The notes under the pieces were generated by a model. The model was not told the origin of the DNA and ran no database searches. It saw only the letters and a list, made by a program, of their open reading frames with translations. From assembly GCA_029948255.1 (NCBI GenBank), contig JALIZF010001758.1, forward strand, positions 642,823 through 706,822: a stretch of 64,000 nt of DNA, in the 5' to 3' direction. The translations under genes were made by a program, and so were the position numbers. Positions 60,471-64,000 of the stretch are shown here, piece by piece; within the stretch, counting starts at the first letter, position 1, and each line of letters opens with the position of its first letter. The DNA comes from Telmatactis stephensoni. Its lineage: Eukaryota > Cnidaria > Anthozoa > Actiniaria > Isophelliidae.

Positions 60471-61324
60471 TTCCTCGGACACATCTACAATTAATGTGCT
60501 AGCATGTAGTTTGCGGACAAATCGCCTGGGATATTCTCATTTATCCTTTAAATGATCGCCAAAGCACGACTTTAAAATGACATTATTAGCCAAAGCTCAA
60601 TAGTAAGGACACGTGCGTACTTCTTTGGCCCTTAATTTATTATTAACTGTAAAATACTAAACAAAAACAAAAAACCTTTGATATCAACTGTATAAGACTC
60701 AAAAAAAACAAAAAAACAAAAACAAAAAAAACAATGAGACAGCAAAATTATATAATAAACAAGGACTAATGAAATGTTAAGTTCCAGTGACTCGTGTCTG
60801 TTACTATGACAACATAAATTATACGATCGGAGTGAATCGGTTTCCTATATTTTTGTGGTTAGGGGTCTATACAACATCGCGGCAAAATGTATTGCGCATG
60901 CGTGCCTCCCCAGTCCTCCTCAGTGTTGGCCTCAATGAAAACATTCGGCAAACAAACAAAACTTTACAGAAACCAAACTTAGTATATTCCACTGCCTGTC
61001 TTTTCCTCGCAGAAATTTTTCTGTTTCTTCCTTGCACAAAAGTAAAATATGGGGAAATTTAAAGAAAACGATTCTAAAAACATTGCATGGAATTCCTGTT
61101 ATAAAGACGCGGCCGCACGAAAGCGCGCGAAAACTTGCGCATGCGCAGTCGTTTTGCAGCGGTATCGCTCTATATAACAAATATATTTCCCCAGTGAATA
61201 CAAATTTAAAGGGTGTACGTAGAAATCTCAAAACGTGTCATTCTCAAGGCACATGTCTTATATGAAAACTAATTTCCATATCAGATATTACCTTTACTTT
61301 GTATAAATCTTTTGCAATTTTTCT

Positions 61325-62183
61325 GCATTTTTCATGGGACATAGTCTCTGCATTTTACAAATTGTCAATTTTGGGTCATTTTTGCGTATTTTGCATGGGC
61401 TATAGCCTTTTCATTTTATCGATTTTTGGTCATTTTTGCGTATTTTGCATGGGCTATAGCCTTTGCATTTTGTCGATTTTGGCCCATTTTTGCGTATTTT
61501 GCATGAGCTATAGCCTTTGCATTTTGTCGATTTTGGGGCATTTTTGCGTTTTTTGTGGACTATAGCCTTTGCATTTGATCAATTTTGGGTCATTTTTGCG
61601 TATTTTGCATGGGCTTTAGCCTTTGCATTTTGACCATTTTGGCCCAATTTTGCATATTTTGCATGGGCTATAGCCTTTGCATTTTGTCCATTTTGGGTCA
61701 TTTTTGCGTATTTTGCATGGGCTATAGCCTTTGCATTTTGACCATTTTGGGTCATTTTTGCGTATTTTGCATGGGCTATAGCCTTTGCATTTTATCGATT
61801 TTGGGTCATTTTTGCGTATTTTGCATGGGCTATAGCCTTTGCATTTTGTCCATTTTGGCCCATTTTTGCATATTTTGCATGGGCTATAGCCTTTTCATTT
61901 TATCGATTTTGGGTCATTTTTGCGTATTTTGCATGGGCTATAGCCTTTGCATTTTGTCGATTTTGGCCCATTTTTGCGTATTTTGCATGGGCTACAGCCT
62001 TCGCATTTTGTCGATTTTGGCCAAATTTTGCATATTTTGCATGGGATATAGCCTTTGCATTTTGACCATTTTGGGTCATTTTTGCGTATTTTGCATGGGC
62101 TATAGCCTTTGCATTTTATCGATTTTGGGTCATTTTTGCGTATTTTGCATGGGCTATAGCCTTTGCATTTTGTCGATTTTGGC
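61325..62183. repeat. 54-bp satellite array, left block
   Basis: About 16 head-to-tail units built around CATGGGCTATAGCCTTTGCA and TTTTTGCGTATTTTG. The unit is 54 bases, a multiple of three, with no stop in one frame on each strand, so long repetitive frames arise (plus strand MGYSLCILSILGHFCVFC). Variation falls mainly at GTCGATTTT/GACCATTTT and GGGTCA/GGCCCA. Confidence 0.9.
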
Positions 62184-62529
62184 CAGGAGCCCATTACTAG
62201 GAGCGTGCAACCTGTATTCTAATCTGAGACCAGCGTTTTCACAGATGATCTATTTTTAGAAACTGTTTCCTCGAGGTCCGCATGCGAAATTGTAAACATG
62301 GCTGTAACAACTCTCTGAAAACTCACTGTTAAGGTCGCTTGATAGGTCACTTTCACTATCACCGTCCGCCATGTTGTTTACATTTTTAATTTATGCAAAA
62401 GCTAAAACACGTCGCCATAGAAATATCGCGCGCTGATTGGCTATTCAGGTTTCTAAAAATAGAACATCTGTGAAAACGCCGACTCATGAATCTATGGGCG
62501 AGTTGCACGCTCCTAGTAATGGGCTCCTG
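62184..62529. mobile_element. 346-bp foldback element inside the satellite
   Basis: 28-base perfect ends (CAGGAGCCCATTACTAGGAG onward) with further inner pairing of GCGTTTTCACAGATG and TCTATTTTTAGAAAC arms. Starts in a satellite unit and returns to satellite. The same start reappears at 63990. Confidence 0.78.
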
Positions 62530-63989
62530 TTTTGTCCCATTTTTGCATATTTTGCATGAGCTATAGCCTTTGCATTTTGTCGATTTTGGATCATTTTTGC
62601 GTTTTCTTTCATGGGCTATAGCCTTTGCATTTTATCGATTTTGGGTCATTTTTGCGTATTTTGCATGGGTTATAGCCTTTGCATTTTGTCCCATTTTTGC
62701 ATATTTTGCATGAGCTATAGCCTTTGCATTTTGTCCATTTTGGGTCATTTTTACGTTTTTTTCATGGGCTATAGCTTTTGCATTTTGTCGATTTTGGGGC
62801 ATTTTGGCGTTTTTTTTAATGGACTATAGCCTTTGCATTTTATCAATTTTGGGTCATTTTTGCGTATTTTTCATGGGCTATAGCCTTTGCATTTTATCGA
62901 GTTTGGGTCATTTTTGCGTATTTTGCATGGGCTATAGCCTTTGCCTTTTGTCGATTTTGGCCCAATTTTGCTCATTTTGCATGGGCTATAGCCTTTGCAT
63001 TTTATCGATTTTGAGTCATTTTTGCGTATTTTGCATGGGCTATAGCTTTTGCATTTTGTCGATTTTGGCCCAAATTTGCATATTTTGTATGGGCTATAGC
63101 CTTTGCATTTTGTCCATTTTGGGTCATTTTTGCGTATTTTGCATGGGCTATAGCCTTTGCATTTTATCGATTTTGGGTCATTTTTGCGTATTTTGCATGG
63201 GCTATATAGCCTTTGAATTTTGTCAATTTTGGACCATTTATGCATATTTTGCATAGGCTATAGCCTTTGCATTTTGACCATTTTGGGTCATTTTTGCCTA
63301 TTTTGCATGGGCTATAGCTTTTGCATTTTGTCGATTTTGGGGCATTTTGGCGTTTTTTTAATGGACTATAGCCTTTGCATTTTATCAATTTTGGGTCATT
63401 TTTCCGTATTTTTCATGGGCTATAGCCTTTGCATTTTGTCGATTTTGGGTCATTTTTGCGTATTTTGCATGGGCTATAGCCTTTGCATTTTATCGATTTT
63501 GGGTCATTTTTGCGTATTTTGCATGGGCTATAGCCTTTGCATTTTGTCGATTTTGGCCCATTTTTGCGTATTTTGCATGGGCTATAGCCTTTGCATTTTA
63601 TCGATTTTGGGTCATTTTTGCGTATTTTGCATGGGCTATAGCCTTTGCATTTTGTCCATTTTGGCCCATTTTTGCATATTTTCCATGGGCTATAGCCTTT
63701 TCATTTTATCGATTTTGGGTCATTTTTGCGTATTTTGCATGGGCTATAGCCTTTGCATTTTGTCGATTTTGGCCCATTTTTGCGTATTTTGCATGGGCTA
63801 CAGCCTTCGCATTTTGTCGATTTTGGCCAAATTTTGCATATTTTGCATGGGATATAGCCTTTGCATTTTGACCATTTTGGGTCATTTTTGCGTATTTTGC
63901 ATGGGCTATAGCCTTTGCATTTTATCGATTTTGGGTCATTTTTGCGTATTTTGCATGGGCTATAGCCTTTGCATTTTGTCGATTTTGGC
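62530..63989. repeat. 54-bp satellite array, right block
   Basis: About 27 units, same consensus as the left block, reaching the window's edge. 63701-64000 repeats 61895-62194 with the same unit variants, showing block-scale copying with a period of 1806 bases. Confidence 0.9.
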
Positions 63990-64000
63990 CAGGAGCCCAT
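63990..64000. mobile_element. Start of a second copy of the satellite foldback (cut by window edge)
   Basis: CAGGAGCCCAT in the same satellite register as at 62184, exactly 1806 bases later. Confidence 0.6.

Larger units (their letters stand above)
60088..61309. other. 3' flank of the CUB gene
   Basis: No further gene seen. It holds a SINE/LINE-like 3' tail with its hexamer microsatellite (60299-60470), A-rich sequence around 60700-60735 with an AATAAA at 60754-60759 that could serve as a distant poly(A) signal, and then plain AT-rich sequence up to the satellite. Confidence 0.45.

Noticed and set aside
60227..60484. H-Y and D-N repeat frames
   Set aside because: Translation of the ATTATC microsatellite.
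61585..63256. Long open frames on both strands of the 54-bp satellite
   Set aside because: The frames follow from a period divisible by three without stops. They are present on both strands with no gene signals, so they are not called as proteins.

Overview
This is eukaryotic, AT-rich, intron-rich animal DNA. Genes are split into small exons with GT-AG splice sites. The gene space is crowded with short foldback (MITE-like) elements, LINE and Penelope fragments, microsatellites and a satellite array. The receptor families (SRCR, FN3, receptor tyrosine kinase, CUB) and the repeat content suggest a cnidarian, most likely a hexacoral such as a stony coral. That taxonomic call is an inference from gene and repeat style and the species cannot be named.

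From about 1 to 52.4 kb, on the minus strand, lies a tandem segmental duplication with a period of roughly 22-23 kb. Each unit carries one receptor tyrosine kinase gene: signal peptide, four group A SRCR domains, two fibronectin type III domains, one membrane span, then a complete tyrosine kinase. Two copies are whole. Gene A (48766 down to 31287) has 17 coding exons and 1065 codons. Gene B (26951 down to 8222) has 17 coding exons and 1079 codons. All intron phases agree within and between the copies. Gene C (3882 down to 992) shows only its signal-peptide and first SRCR exons before the window's left edge. A fourth unit survives as a lone first exon (51891-51804) with a piece of intron 1.

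From 54.0 to 60.1 kb, on the plus strand and divergent from the RTK array, is a five-exon gene for a type I membrane protein: signal peptide, two CUB domains, one membrane span and a cytoplasmic tail ending in a long proline-rich repeat (491 aa). Both gene types look like cell-surface recognition or adhesion proteins: SRCR/FN3 or CUB outside, kinase or proline-rich signalling region inside.

From 61.3 kb to the right edge is a 54-bp satellite interrupted by a 346-bp foldback element. Satellite block plus element repeat as a higher-order unit of 1806 bp, and a second copy of the element begins at the last bases of the window.

Between exons, the paralogous units differ mainly by element insertions. 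Several have clear empty sites in the other copy, which defines their ends and target-site duplications. Exon models were built by hand from splice sites, reading frame and A/B comparison. The weakest points are the small exon 7, the acceptor of SRCR4 and the donor of exon 8.
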